From Glandiceps talaboti (Eukaryota; Hemichordata; Enteropneusta; Spengelidae): a stretch of 60,000 nt of DNA. The notes under the pieces were generated by a model that made no database searches, had not been told where the DNA came from, and saw nothing but the letters and a program-made list of their open reading frames with translations. The position numbers were made by a program, and so were the translations under genes. Where the stretch lies: contig NC_135561.1 in NCBI RefSeq assembly GCF_964340395.1, forward strand, positions 17,233,240 to 17,293,239, given 5' to 3'. Shown one piece after another: positions 41,050-54,119 of this stretch; the first letter of the stretch is position 1; each line of letters begins with the position of its first letter.

Positions 41050-43160
41050 GTAAGTACATATGATGTACCAAAAGTGTTTCGCCTGTGAAAAGTGTTTACA
41101 AAAACCAAACACACTTATAAGATATATCTGTATTTGATTTTGGTCAAATTTGATACATGAAGAGAGTTGTTTGGTATATCACCTGAAAAGAGAATTTTAT
41201 AGTGCTTTAAACATATGATCTTACATTGATGGCTCCATAACCATAGAGTACATCAACACATGTCAACTGTACAGAGATTTGCTTATAAACCAGAAACCCT
41301 GGAAACTAACCAATCACAGCCATCATACTACCACAAGTTTCTATTCACAGAGGATAAATACTGAAGTTATCTTGCATAATCTTTAATTCAGTAGTTGACC
41401 TTATGACCTTTACATCTCCCTGTCTGGGACAGACCAGGATTAGCTATTTGCATAAAACAATTATAGGATTACGGTATGTTGTACCAAAAAGACAGTATTG
41501 GCTACTCACAGATGTAATCACAGTGCAGGGTAAGCTTATGAAAATAATGATTTCTTTTTCAGGAAAGCAGACTGTAAATCTCTTGGTTTTTTTTTTTCTG
41601 GTTGAAAGTTGTGTGTGTGTGTAATGTATATTCTTGTATTTGGGAAAGTGTTGTAGACAATTCATGTACAGTTTCTGATTCAAGAAAGCTGACTGCAATA
41701 ACCTTATTTTTGTCTCTTGATTTACACTTTTTTTTCTCGAAATGAAAAGTTGGAAGAGTACATGGACATCTTGTGATAATTTACTAACTATTCAAGACAG
41801 ACTTGAAGAAAGCTGACAGCAAAACCTTGATTCTTGTTTTAGAAAATTTGCACGAGTTATATGTATATCTTGTGTATAAACAAGTACTGTAGACTATCAC
41901 CAATGGCTTTCACAGAGCACAGCAAGTCCTACTATCTTGAGGGACTGTACTCGAGGGTCTGACATCTGATACTTAGATGTTATTCCCCAATATTTTTCTT
42001 CCTTCAGCCAAGGAAAATAGTATTTAATGAGTGACCTAAGGGGCCTTTGTCACCACAAGTAGTGACAAGCCTTAGATCATGTGTATTTTCTGGCTGAATG
42101 TAGAAAAATATTGGAGAATAACATACCATCACCAGTAATATCAAAGAAAAATCTGGGAAAGTAATGGCAATATAGAACGTTTACATTTTGACTCTATTTT
42201 TGAACACCAGTGACGTAGACACACATGTTGTGACATAGATGCATGTTGTTGTGATGTAGAACGACTAGAGTATATATTCCATATTTTTTGTTCAACTTGG
42301 CTTGTGCACGGTATAATTTTAAATATGTCAAATCATAATCTTGATACCATGGTCATAAAGCAGTCCATTTTATGGTACCGTCCAAATCTTGCTTTGCCAG
42401 AGTATCAGCAGAAATGTGCTTTGACTTGATAATGTCTTTGAGACCTGCTATGTTGTATGTCATCAAGTGTTGCTTAAACAATGATGTATCTGAATGTTTA
42501 ATACCAGAATGACCTCTGAACTTTTAAAGTGTCAAAGGTCACTGTAAAGTACATACCAGAAATCATTCAACAGGATAAACCATACCATTCTACATTTCAT
42601 GCGCAGTGACCGAGTCTATCTCATTTATATGTAAAATACAAAATTTCTGAAAGATTTGCTGACCAGTGATGGAATTCTTATGATATTTAGCATCAATTCT
42701 TACATACATGTAACTACATATCATAATTTGTCATCCTTCATTTTTTCCTTACTCTCATTTTAACTGTGGTAATAATCACCCCTTGTGAGTTTTTCGTTAA
42801 ATACATTTATTTTGATCTTTACAAGTAATAACTTGTTGTCATATACCAGACTTTACCCATACCAAGTGTTTCACTGACTAAGTGGATCAACTGATATTGG
42901 TGAGTCTGGAAGGTAATACACATCACCATCTTGAAGAGTCAGTTTTTCATCCATCAATTATCTTTTATCAAATTTAGTTACAGCTGACACAGGTTATAAG
43001 TGTTTACACATAGCCAAACTGACAACTTTTATTTCACCCACTTACTCATTCCCATACCAGCACATACACACACACACAAAACACCTTCACCCAGTCTTGC
43101 ACCATCCTCCCAAACCACCAGCACTTGATATTAACCACAATGAGTCATTGTTACTGCAAA
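41050..43160. other. Region downstream of TCP1; one MITE-like element, no supported gene
   Basis: Isolated exon-like segments with good splice sites exist (see rejected items) but do not join. The family A element lies at 41987-42114. Confidence 0.35.
41987..42114. mobile_element. Family A foldback element, compact copy
   Basis: Ends CCAATATTTTTCTTCCTTCA and TGAATGTAGAAAAATATTGG are inverted repeats. GGCCTTTGTCACCACAAG is followed at once by its near complement (AGTGACAAGCC) at the centre. Confidence 0.85.
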
Positions 43161-43166
43161 AGAAAA

Positions 43167-43172
43167 TTTATT
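43167..43172 (-). terminator. Candidate polyadenylation signal of TCP1
   Basis: TTTATT on the plus strand reads AATAAA on the minus strand, about 550 nt past the TCP1 stop codon. It is the first clear hexamer I noticed in the expected 3' UTR. No transcript evidence is available. Confidence 0.3.
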
Positions 43173-43724
43173 ACACACGAAAATAAAAAAAAAAGACATC
43201 ACAAATTACCAAAAAAGTGACAAGACCATAGTTGTAAATTCCTCTTTGCACTGGACTGAAATAAAGTATAACGCATTTCAAGTAAAAAACAGCACAGGAC
43301 ATGTTTACCAGTTTTCAACATGTTCACACCAAGTGTACATGAAACTATCTACCTAACTGCCTAACAGGTAAGCTGATTGGTAGAAGACAAATTTAAATTG
43401 TGCAAATATTCAAATCTGAATTGAAGTGTGAACCAATCACAGAAGACCCTGCTCTGCCAGCACTGTCCTGCTGGGAGGTTGGTTTCTTCTGATGGTCTTG
43501 CTGCACCTTCTTTGACAGCGACGTCGAAGACAACAAATTTTGACAAAGAGTATGATTACGTTCTATGACAGTTGAGAAGATAATTCTACATCTCAATATT
43601 TAAGGAAAGGGTTTAAGTTAGTTGCCATCCCTCTGGATGAATGGTATAAGCATTATAATAATATGAAACCGGGCCAAACCATTTAACCATAGGGACTGCA
43701 AGTCTTCTCCTGAGGAGGGTGAAA

Positions 43725-46700
43725 TTATCCATCGAGCTCACCAGCAGCCACAGCGTCTTGATAGGATTTACCTTGCTTACTTTCTGGTGTTAATTTAATC
43801 ATGTCATCAATCCGAAGAATAGTAATGGCGGCTTCTGTGGCAAACTTCAGACTTTTGATTTTACAGATTGCCGGTTCAAGTACGCCTGCCGCCTTGTTGT
43901 CTCGGACAATGCCCTCACGCAGGTCAAGTCCAACCCTGTGGCAAAGAATACATAGAAGGCGTAAGCTATACTGCGATTTTAATTTTCTAAGTTCTATCCA
44001 CAGCTATTATATAGGACAGGGTTTCTACAATTTTATGAACACAAATCAAATCTAGTTTGGAAGTAAATTTTTATTTCAAAGTAATGTAAAAAGACAAACA
44101 TCGAAAACTCTCAGCTAAACTGAGCAACAACCACTTTCAAGATCATTTAATGTGGACCAGCACCTGGATAAAAGAAGACTATTAGTATTAGAACTTAGAA
44201 GCCATGTACATAAATGTCAGAAATCTGTCAAAGTTGGAAAACATGACATTCTACCAATCTACAGTGTCATCATCACAGAAGGTGGACAGCTAACATGTAC
44301 ATACCGGTAACTAACTGACAAGTATTTTCACACCTGAATATATATTAAGCATTCAAGCTAACGTTTGTTCAACATCTCCAGTTATTAAATACCTACATTT
44401 CAATCATTCTGTCAGCTCTAGTTTAGACTCTGGAGATGTACAAGTGATTTGTTCAAAACAGATGTTTCAAAATCTCAAACGGAAGAGAATGTGTGTATTA
44501 ATAATGACCAACAATGTGTTCTCTCATGAAAAAACAACCCTTTCTGCTGTAGAACAAAATGATAGATGCTGCATTTTCTTACATAGCAGCACAGAGGCAC
44601 ACTGAATTTTGGTGCGTCGCAAGAAATTTTAGTGCAGTGGTATGTTCAATAGGGTACTTGCAATCCAGACTGAGTATGCTCAGTCGCAAACGACTATGGG
44701 ATATCTGTGGTTATCGTAATACCTAATCTGGAGATACCGATAAAATTAACCTCCCACAATGGTCGGGGTAAATATGAATTGATTATTACTGGTTACAAAC
44801 AATGTATCAACATTGTTTACAATACTAATTGATTAGTATATATTATCACATTTCCCATGATGCAACATTCAACATGGCAGGTTTGCAAGTTCCCTATTGG
44901 CTTAGTGGATACTGTTGACTGTAACAATCAGTCAGGCAGAGTGGAGAATGCAGCAGAACTAGCAATACTGTTATTCAGGACGACACAACACTCAACTAAG
45001 TTATACATTACCATATATTATAATTGACGTCTATGTGTAATGTGTATTCAACAGGTGTTCACTGACTACTATGATTTGTACTTACCACTTGAGGTGTTTA
45101 CGATCAGCATTGATCTGGGAAGTATTATGGTATGCCCTCAGTTTGGCTACTAGCTCTGTCGAGTCCTGTGCTGCATTGACAGCTAGGATCTTGGGTATTA
45201 TTAGCAGAGAGTTAGCAAACTCTGCAATGGCTAACTGTTCTCTAGAACTCTGGGGAAAAAAGTAAATCATTTGTGTTCAGAAATAGCACATAATGAATAA
45301 ATTCAACTACTCTCTATAACACATTGAAAAGAGCGAGTTTATTTGTAGCTATGGTATTTAGTAATCAGGGGTGTTTGAGAGTATTGTTGACGAGGTTCTG
45401 GGTAACACAGACTACATTATTAGTGGCTACAAAGAATATAACTTTTTATAAGAGCGGTTGTTTATAACAATAGTTGATTCAATTTCATGTTTACCAATGG
45501 GATTTCATTTCCCAGAAGATAACACACATGACTATTGGTTTTGGACGTTTCCCTGGAGACAACATATAAACCTTTCACATATAAAACATATTCATAGAAA
45601 TATACATTCACATATAAATTTGATCATAAATAATAAAACATAGTGTCTTGTCACTTTCAAATCACTTACAAAATACCACTTTACTTCATAAAAATACTTG
45701 TCTGTAACTAATAGTAAGATGTTGCATTCAGAAGTTCAAAATAAAAATCTTGAAAATTCTGCAACTAGCTAAGGTGACTAAATAGAGAGATACACAGATA
45801 TATTGACTTACAAGTGAAGTGGCAAAGTTTTCAAGATAGATAGACAACGCTGCCTCCACACAGCCACCACCAGGGACCACAGATTTGCTTTCTAGGACAC
45901 GTTTCACTACACACAGAGAATCATGCATGGATCTCTCCATTTCATCACACATGAAATCATTGGCTCCACGCAGAATGATAGACGCAGCACTACGGACTTT
46001 GGGCCTGGAAAAAATGAAATGATCAAGAATTTTAATACAATAGTGCAAAAAATGTTGATAATGCAACTAGCGAAAAAACACTAGATTCGGTAAAACCAAA
46101 AATAAAACTTGATACAAAAACAGCAATGAATGCCTCGGTTGTAGGTTCATATATGACACTTCTATCAGTTTGTTTCTAGCTATGGAAAGCAACAGTAACA
46201 GTTGGACTCAATCATTACAAATATTGTAGTGTTCTAAGGTACTGGCCCATGTGGTGTTTATGCTTTGATAGGTTACTGACACGAATAACATTGCGTGTCT
46301 TTGCATGAAACTTGTCTCATTTCTGCATACCATAAGCAAGCAAATGCACCAGTGTTTCTTTACTGGTTGTATATGTGGATATCAGCTGATCAGCACATGG
46401 CCCTTTCACCAATGATTCAAAGTACATCAGGAACATCTAAGTGCACTAACCTTTTAAACTATGTCATGTTTGAGAACAAATGTGGCCATAGAAGGATAAC
46501 ATGAAAATTGAAAAGCATAAAATATCCTCCCCTGAACTGAAACTTTTCCTTTCTGGGTGCATGTGCCAACTTGACAAAGTCCCCACCAGAGGTACGTAGT
46601 AGATTTGTTATACATACCCCTTTATAAGTAAAAGTTCATCATCACATATCCTTTCTTGGATAACTTCTTCAGCCTGACCCAACATGGAAGCCTCAAAACT

Positions 46701-49627
46701 CTCTTCGCCCTCTAGATTGGCTAGTGTTGATAGGAATGTAGCTGGAATTCACAATGCAAATACACACAATACGTTAAAGGAACAGTACACATGCAAAATC
46801 ACAACTAAAATGAAGTGGGTATCTATGTATCTGATACTATGTGATATGAATGAACACAGCATGATTGTTTTGGGTGGTGGCATCTAAAAATAGTTGCTAT
46901 ACCCAATCAACATTTTGCAACATATAACTCATTACAAAGTGATAATAACATGTATTTGTGAGACAAAAATGAAGCTTTTTTTTTTTTGAGTGGTATCACA
47001 TATTTGATTTAAAATCCCTACAATTTTGGCCAGCCAAGACTCTCAAAGCATAAAGAAGGCTAATTCTGTTTTTACTACCAAATATCCTGTTTCTGTGACA
47101 TTACCTGGTTTATCAACTTATAGCAAAATCAATAGCAAAATCACTTACTAATGACACATTAACCAAACTGCATAGCTTTTCAAATAACGACAAAACCAGC
47201 CCTACCTCCTGAAGCTTTAGCAATTCTCTTCAAGTCTTGTTTCTTACATCTTCTGACAGCTAGAGCTCCTGCTTCTACAAAGTACTTGAGACACAGGTCA
47301 TCAATACCTCCTGTGGTTAGTACAACATTGGCTCCTGCAGTCAGAATCTTTTGAATACGTTCCTTGGTGATATCAGATTCCCTGTTGGAGGAGAACGCTT
47401 GCCATTAGATAAATTTGTGATTTCAATTTTTTATGATATCAATTTTCTTGGGTAATGCCAGACACCCTGTGTGACAACATAAACAGCCTTAACCGCACAC
47501 CTGAAACTTTTTTGTCAAGGACAAGTTTTCGTTTATTTCATGTATGAAAGGAAAACTCTAACGTACATAGCCATTGGTAGGTCTTTGGTAAACAGACTGT
47601 ACATGAAATACTATGCATCAGACTCAAAATAGCTGATTTTGACTTCAGGAACCAACAGAAATTTCTAGTGATGAAAATAATATCAAAACTTTAATTTACT
47701 GTTATTGATATGCCATATTCTGGTTATGTAAAAGACAAAAGATTACATAGACTGGACACTGGGAGTGCTATTCAGAAACATGACAGTGAGGGCAACAATA
47801 CATGTACATGTAACAGGGCTCATTTTGTAAAACACTCCTCCCACTATTGCAAGGCTAAACTAAATTGATTCTCAGCTAGTCTGAATAGTTCTGCTTCTAT
47901 GATGATGTCATTTTTAGATAACCGCATGATTATCTGATATACAATTTATTGGTCGGTTCTTCTACTGTTAATGTGTCTGGCTTACATGATGATCAAATAT
48001 CTCTCATTTCCTGACTCTTGAGATGAGGTGCCCTTTTGTAAACCTTCTTTCAAATATTGCTGCAAAGTAAGTAATCATAATATGACAATTATGGACTTGT
48101 TGATGTTGCTAACTCTGCAATACATCACTCTGGTAACTCGCGTTACAACTGATTTAACAGTTTTCCGGAGATGCCTATGATCATAACGTCAAGTTATCAG
48201 TGGTGGACATTTAGAACTGGCTTTGAAGGTGCCGAAAAGTAGTCTCTCCTTATCACACTATCATAAATTTGCTAAGAGACATACATTTTGTACATGTACA
48301 TGACAACAGCACACAGCAGGCTACAAGTTCAACATACATGTACACAAATACAGCACTCACACTGAATACATGATACTCACATGTGTGTCGTTAAACAGAT
48401 GGCTTGACGTAGTTTATACTTTGCTATGGATTGCATCAAACTGTCCACTATGTGGAAGTATTAGTGTTAGAGAATTTAAGCCAGTTTTAAATGTCCATCA
48501 CTGATAAAACTCCATTCTGATCACAGACATCTCTAGAAAACTCCGAAATTGGTTGTAGTTTTGTCTCTCTTTTTCATGTCTGTATATGTATCTATCTAGA
48601 GATCTGCTTGACAAATTCAGTCCCACTTACCTCTGTCTGATAGCGTCTAATTTGTCAGGATCATCTACAATGACGTGTACACCAAGATGCATCTTTGCTT
48701 TCATCAAATTGAAATCTAAACAAGCTATTTTAGCATTAGGAATGCGCTTATTCATAGCTGTTGGGAAAATAAAAAACAAATAAATGAAATATGTTATCTT
48801 GATGTTCTGGATACATCTCTTCATGCTTGTGAAGATATTAGTAAACTCAATGATGACACCTGTCGAGCTTTTCATCTTCCTCCAGAAGCCTTGGGTGGGT
48901 GTATGCCAATGATGTCACTTGGGGAGCCTGAGGTCACATGAAAACCAATGCATTTGGGAGCTCAAGAGATCCTCACATATCTCCATTACTTCTACGTATA
49001 CCTGCTATGGATGTACACATATTTAGTATATGTATATACTTTACATTCAAAATAGATTTTTTAAAAATCTAGTTAGTATCTCACCTTGTGATGCCACAGT
49101 ACAGTTCAAAGCATACCCTTGTACTAGTACAGTTTCCTGTGCACTACGTCCATGAGCTTTGAGTACATTGATGGCTTTGATTGGATAACGACTTTTGCCA
49201 GCTGGATCTGTCACCTTGACGGCCATGGCAGCATCAACCACCATGTTAGCAAAGAAATCTGCATCTCTGTGTTGTGGAGTTAAGTGAAACTATACAAAAA
49301 TATGATGACGACAAGATTTTTCTCATCAATATAGTGGCCTCCTGTAATTAACACGAACAAACACAGCCTGTTTTCACATCTATGGATGCATTTTAGATAT
49401 GGATAACAAAGCAGTATGTATAAAAACTTGACTAACATGGAATTACATAGCTGGCAAATGGTCACTCTTGGCGATTGTATGGACTTTGGTAGCCCACTCA
49501 GTTATATTAACACACATCTATGTATTTCAATACAAACATGTGCACATGACATGTAGGTGACCATGAACAAACATAGAAAGACATATATCAAAGGACATTT
49601 CATGTCCATGTGTCACTGTACAAATGA

Positions 49628-49659
<32 letters not shown>

Positions 49660-52600
49660 GCGCGCGCGCACACGCACACATTGTCATACATGAAGATGAA
49701 CATTGTAAATGCACACGTCAACGTTTGGAAGGATACCGTCCAATCAGCTTGGAGGACATGGATGTCTTGGCTGCACTCACAATTGCATCTCTACCAAGTT
49801 CTTCAACATTAATTGTCAAATGCTCTTGAATGTACTTGCATGCCTCCCTGTAAACAATACAAAAAAGAATTGTATGTGACATCACTGAATTTGTGTTCTT
49901 TACCAGGCTTTGTACTCATGAATGAGCATATCCTGTTACTTTTATTTCTTTAATTCTTACAATACTCAATGCAGTCCACACAGGGGACGAACACCTATAA
50001 AAGTGAACCCCAAAACAAATATACATAGAATTAAAGACAACCAGCGAAAACTACACTTACAATACAAGACCAATGGAAACATCTAAAATTACATTAAACC
50101 ACCTTTTGTACAATTACAAACAGAGACCCAGGTTCAGGGATTTTCATAATCAAACTTGTTCACTAGTAGCTCATGGTTACGCCTAGCACAATGTGATTTC
50201 TTGATAATGGAAAATTTGAGCTGACCAATTAAAAAAGAAACTTTTTCTTGATCTCATTATTTATACTAATCTTTACATGTGCTACTGATTTACTTCTCCA
50301 AATGCGATTATGTATATCAGACTCAATGAATCTTAAAGTTCACAAAACAATGGAATGCATTGTTATGTAAATTTCCACTGCTGTTTCCTTGACGGAATAT
50401 ATATATTTGTGCTTAAAAAATCATCATATACTACTGTTTGGTATATTCACTTACTTGCAGGCAAGCCTGTATCCACTGATGACAGAGGTAGGGTGAATTT
50501 TTTGTTTGACTAATTCATCTGCATTCTTCAGAAACTCAGCAGCCATGATTACCTGCAATTGTGATTTAAAATAATGCATTTGCTATTCTTTGACACAATT
50601 ACACATAATGTGGCACCAAACTTATGACTTGTAACACTGTTCTCTTCAACTTCAAGGTAATACATTAGTATAATATTCTATAATGCTTGACGTAAGTCCT
50701 TAATTTTCCTATACTTTTTGCATTCATCATTATATTTCTTGAAATATGCAATTATGTGGCTTTCAATATACAATGTACCTGTCTTAACATAATTATTCAA
50801 GTGTTACCAGTACTTTCATCACAAGGTCAAAGATCAAATACCAATTTGAAGTAACTGTCTGTGTGACAAAGGATATCTGAATGCTGAGTTAGACTTTGTT
50901 GAGACAAAGTATTGTTTTATTGCAAGTAAATGAGACTTAGTCTTCAGTAAAATTACAAAAACGTCCTTTATTTCAGTCGTTTCAGCCATACACAGATAGA
51001 CTTCTTTAGGGAATATAGCTGAAGTAGTAGGTGATACCTTTCGAACTCATTATCCTATGTATACAGTCTATATTTAGAGTCACGGTCTCCTATCTGGTGT
51101 ATTGTAGTTGGATTGAAGGTAGCTTTTACTACAAACTCATTCTAGAATGACCATGTGACGCCATTAACACCTTTGCGAAAACAAAACAAGTCAATCGAGT
51201 CTTGACGAAATATTAGGACAAGGTAACATTTCCTGCTTGTGATAAAGTAACCTTTACATATATCATTACTCTAGAATGTTCATAATAATAAGCAGTTCTT
51301 GTAATGTATCATGACATTGTGATTCCAACTTACAACTGATGTGGTACCATCTCCTACTTCCTGGTCTTGTAAATCAGCCAATTCACACAACACCTTGGCA
51401 GCTGGGTGCTCTACTTCAAGTAATTTGAGGATTGTAGCACCATCATTGGTCACAGTGACATCCTAAGATTACAAATTACAAATCTGTTAGGACAATCATG
51501 TATTCTCAAAAAAAAAAAAAAGTCACACTTAAATTTATAGAACACATACTGAAAGACACAAAAGTCTGTTAGATCTTGTTCAGACTTGCCATTGAGGATG
51601 TCAGCTATTTTCTGAATGTTTGAACACATTATTTTGTTATTTGTTAAGAGAATGTATGTATTGCAGGTATTATGCTGTGTAGATTTGTTCACTCTCAATA
51701 GATGTACATATACATATACACGAATTTTAAACTAACATTTTACACTTTATGATGGTATGTTTAAATAGTGAAAATAAGAAATATCTATCCAAAGTCTCTA
51801 TATGTACACTAGATTCTCCCTACTTTTGTAAAACAGAGTGAAATAAACCTAAAATCGGTTTGTAGACACACATCAACAATCACATGTTATACACTGAGAA
51901 ACTTAGCTGCAATAATTGTAGCGTTTGTTGTGATTTAATGTTGTTGTTTTTCATTCCCATCCACGTTTAACTGGAAGCAAACACTACAATTCCTGTAACG
52001 TTAATGCAAATAGACGAGATCACACTGAAAAGTGAAGGAGATGTCAGCACACTACCCATTTCAAAATGTGCTGCTACTTTTGCCGATTTCGATGGGACTG
52101 GGGTACCTCTGAATATTTCTTGGGGTCTTGAAGGCTCCCAACTTTGCGATTCAGATCTGAATCGCTTCTGTCTATTTGATGATTTCCATTACAGGAATTG
52201 TAGCATTTGCTTCCAGTTAAGCATCAGAATGAAAAAAAGCCAAAAAACAGAAGAAAATACCCTCAAAATCACAACAAACACTACGATTATTGCAGTTATG
52301 AGAACCTGTGTTTAAATGGTAATTTGCTTTACAACATCAATACATCACAGAAAGTCTACTTACTCCTATGTCATCTACAAGCATCTTGTCAAGTCCTACC
52401 GGTCCAAGGGAACTCTTGACAATGTTGGCAATAGAAGATGCTGCCATAACTATAAATGAAATAATGTAGACAAGATAACATTAGACTGACATTAAATCTG
52501 ATATTGTATGAATACAATAATTGGATTAATTCCTCTCAAAATATTTCTTCGCCCTTTTCTCCTGTGGTGGTTCTACCAAGAAGCTTGTTTTAAAGTGATT

Positions 52601-53149
52601 ACTAAAACTCATTTACCAAATTTATGGCACAAAACTATGGAGGTAGAGCGTCCCTACCTCCGTGACAAAAATTAACCTGGCATAATTTTATTTTATCAAG
52701 TCAAACGTCACGATGAAGAAGTACTATGCCTGTGCCTGTGGACATGCGGGAATCAAATCAAATTTTTACCCTCCCCTCCTGATGTGGGATGAGATGGATA
52801 AAACATATATAACATCTAGCCAACCAAATAACGCGATAGTTATGGTTCACTGAAACATTTCACACATTCAACTTTATTTTTCAAGGTGAAAGATACAAGT
52901 TTTCTGGGGTGGAAGTTAGGCGCACATGACTGCATGGTGGCCGCCATGTTGGATTCAAGCCGTGACTCGACTAGTGACTTTGCGAAAATATGTTACTAGT
53001 ATTTCACCAAAGACTTTTTTTGAGGACACTAAAAGACCAGCGTTCATATTTCATTTTTAAATATAGAGCTTATTTACAACAATCTTACCATTTTGTTCCC
53101 TTATACTGGCGCCTGAGGTCCGTGTACCGCTAACTGTGAGTGCCGACAT
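43725..53149 (-). CDS. TCP1: TCP-1 subunit alpha of the CCT/TRiC chaperonin, complete, 12 exons, 553 residues
   Basis: Exons: 53089-53149, 52364-52449, 51334-51462, 50455-50552, 49737-49847, 49085-49266, 48631-48757, 47206-47381, 46618-46741, 45812-46004, 45086-45249, 43725-43935. They total 1662 nt with continuous frame and GT-AG borders. The product is one of eight paralogous subunits of the cytosolic ATP-driven ring that folds actin, tubulin and other proteins. Subunit identity rests on alpha-specific stretches: [49 protein letters not shown] and [16 protein letters not shown]-site motifs are GDGTTS (residues 86-91), the catalytic Asp expected at D393 ([14 protein letters not shown]), VVPGGG, and [13 protein letters not shown] near 454-466. 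Human TCP1 has 556 residues, so length is normal. Nothing is missing or frameshifted. Introns 2 and 11 each hold a foldback element. The start region shares a short promoter with the divergent crotonase gene. Confidence 0.98.
44647..44900. mobile_element. Foldback/MITE-like element in TCP1 intron 11
   Basis: Tips CAATAGGGTACTTGCAATCC and GGTTTGCAAGTTCCCTATTG are inverted repeats. The interior has weaker symmetry (CAATGTATCAACATTG) and CAAACGACTATGGGAT against TTTCCCATGATGC. About 254 bp, noncoding. Confidence 0.75.
49629..49680. repeat. (CA)n-(CG)n dinucleotide repeat
   Basis: CA units pass into GCGCGCGC and back to CA, in TCP1 intron 5. Alternating purine-pyrimidine with CG is favourable to Z-DNA. 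Confidence 0.9.
51907..52295. mobile_element. Foldback element with unique core in TCP1 intron 2
   Basis: The left arm from 51907 (CTGCAATAATTGTAGCGTTT, AACTGGAAGCAAACACTACA, ATTCCTGTAA) is mirrored by the right arm ending 52295 (TTACAGGAATTGTAGCATTT, GCTTCCAGTTAAGC, CACTACGATTATTGCAG). Arms are about 110-120 bp. The core, about 52015-52170, is GC-richer and not palindromic, with open frames on both strands. Confidence 0.85.
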
Positions 53150-53504
53150 TTTGGATGTCACTTGCTATGTCGAAGATAGCCGAACTCAGCCGAAGTTGTT
53201 CGGATAGGGTTCTCGAAAGTTCCCGGTTGTAATCGTAAATGATCGGCACCACACGGATTCTCGAAGAATATTTGCCCATTTTCCGTGCCTTTTCTTTTTT
53301 CTCCTTTCTCTCGTTTTCATTTAAATGGGTTTATATTGAGTATATAAAGAAAGAAAAATAGAAAATAGGGAAATGTAAAATATTTTCAGGTATCTCGAAG
53401 GTCACCAAGAGTTCATTTGAGGTCACCGTCAGGTCAGCACAGTTGAGTTCAGCTAGCAGACGCTAAACACCACTACCTGAATAGTGTACCAGTGTGTACG
53501 AAAC
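53150..53504. promoter_or_regulatory. Probable bidirectional promoter between TCP1 and the crotonase gene
   Basis: The two start codons face away from each other about 355 bp apart, so both 5' UTRs and promoters must fit here unless upstream noncoding exons exist. The part near TCP1 is richer in CpG (for example TCGAAG, GCCGAAG, TTCGG) than the surrounding AT-rich DNA, as is common for housekeeping promoters. I see no convincing TATA box. Shared control of a chaperonin subunit and a lipid-type enzyme is inference from layout. Confidence 0.55.
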
Positions 53505-54067
53505 ATGTTGCACATGTCAGCAAGGGTTTCACGAACTTTTGTGAACTTTGGCCGCTTGAATCCAGCAGTTACAAGGCTAACTACGATGAGCACTGCTTCA
53601 ACAGCCGATGGTAAGTACCTGGGTATTGCCTTGGGTATAAAATTTTTTACCAGATTCTTAAACGGCGAAAGTAACACGGTGAAGAAGGTACAACCGTACA
53701 TGATATCTTGCTTGCATGAAGAGTAATTCGGGACTCATTTCTGTCCCTCCGGTGTTGAGGGTCATGTCAGTAATCCAGACTATGTACAGTGCACCGTCTA
53801 CAAGCAGGACTAGGTGCGTGTACCTAGTCCTAGATCCTGCTTGTAGACGGTGCACCTAGTCCTGCTTGTTTAAGTTGTAAGTTGCACGATGCACGGGTCT
53901 AGATTACTGACAATGTGGCATGACCCTCAAGGGACGACTTACTCCGTAATATCCAAGCAGGACTATACGTGCGTGGTATGTTTGTACATGGATCTATTAT
54001 TATCAATAATAAATCCATGGTTTGTATGTTTGTGTATGTATCTTTATTGTATCTATGTATGTATGTA

Positions 54068-54119
<52 letters not shown>

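Noticed and set aside
41463-41538. Plus-strand exon-like segment (LRYVVPKRQYWLLTDVITVQ) with ATTATAG acceptor and GGTAAGC donor
   Set aside because: No in-phase partner exon found; the phase conflicts with the candidate at 40980-41049. Left as unsupported.
43361-43596. Minus-strand frames of 61 and 67 codons
   Set aside because: They fall in the likely TCP1 3' UTR, overlap in two frames and lack splice or family support.
50960-51130. Possible remnant of a Penelope- or DIRS-type element (TTTCAGTCGTTTCAGCC followed by ACTTCTTTAGG)
   Set aside because: Only a short suggestive motif, no reverse-transcriptase fragment and no second copy seen.
52004-52315. 103-codon plus-strand frame in TCP1 intron 2
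   Set aside because: It runs across the core and arm of a foldback element; kept only as a finding about captured sequence.
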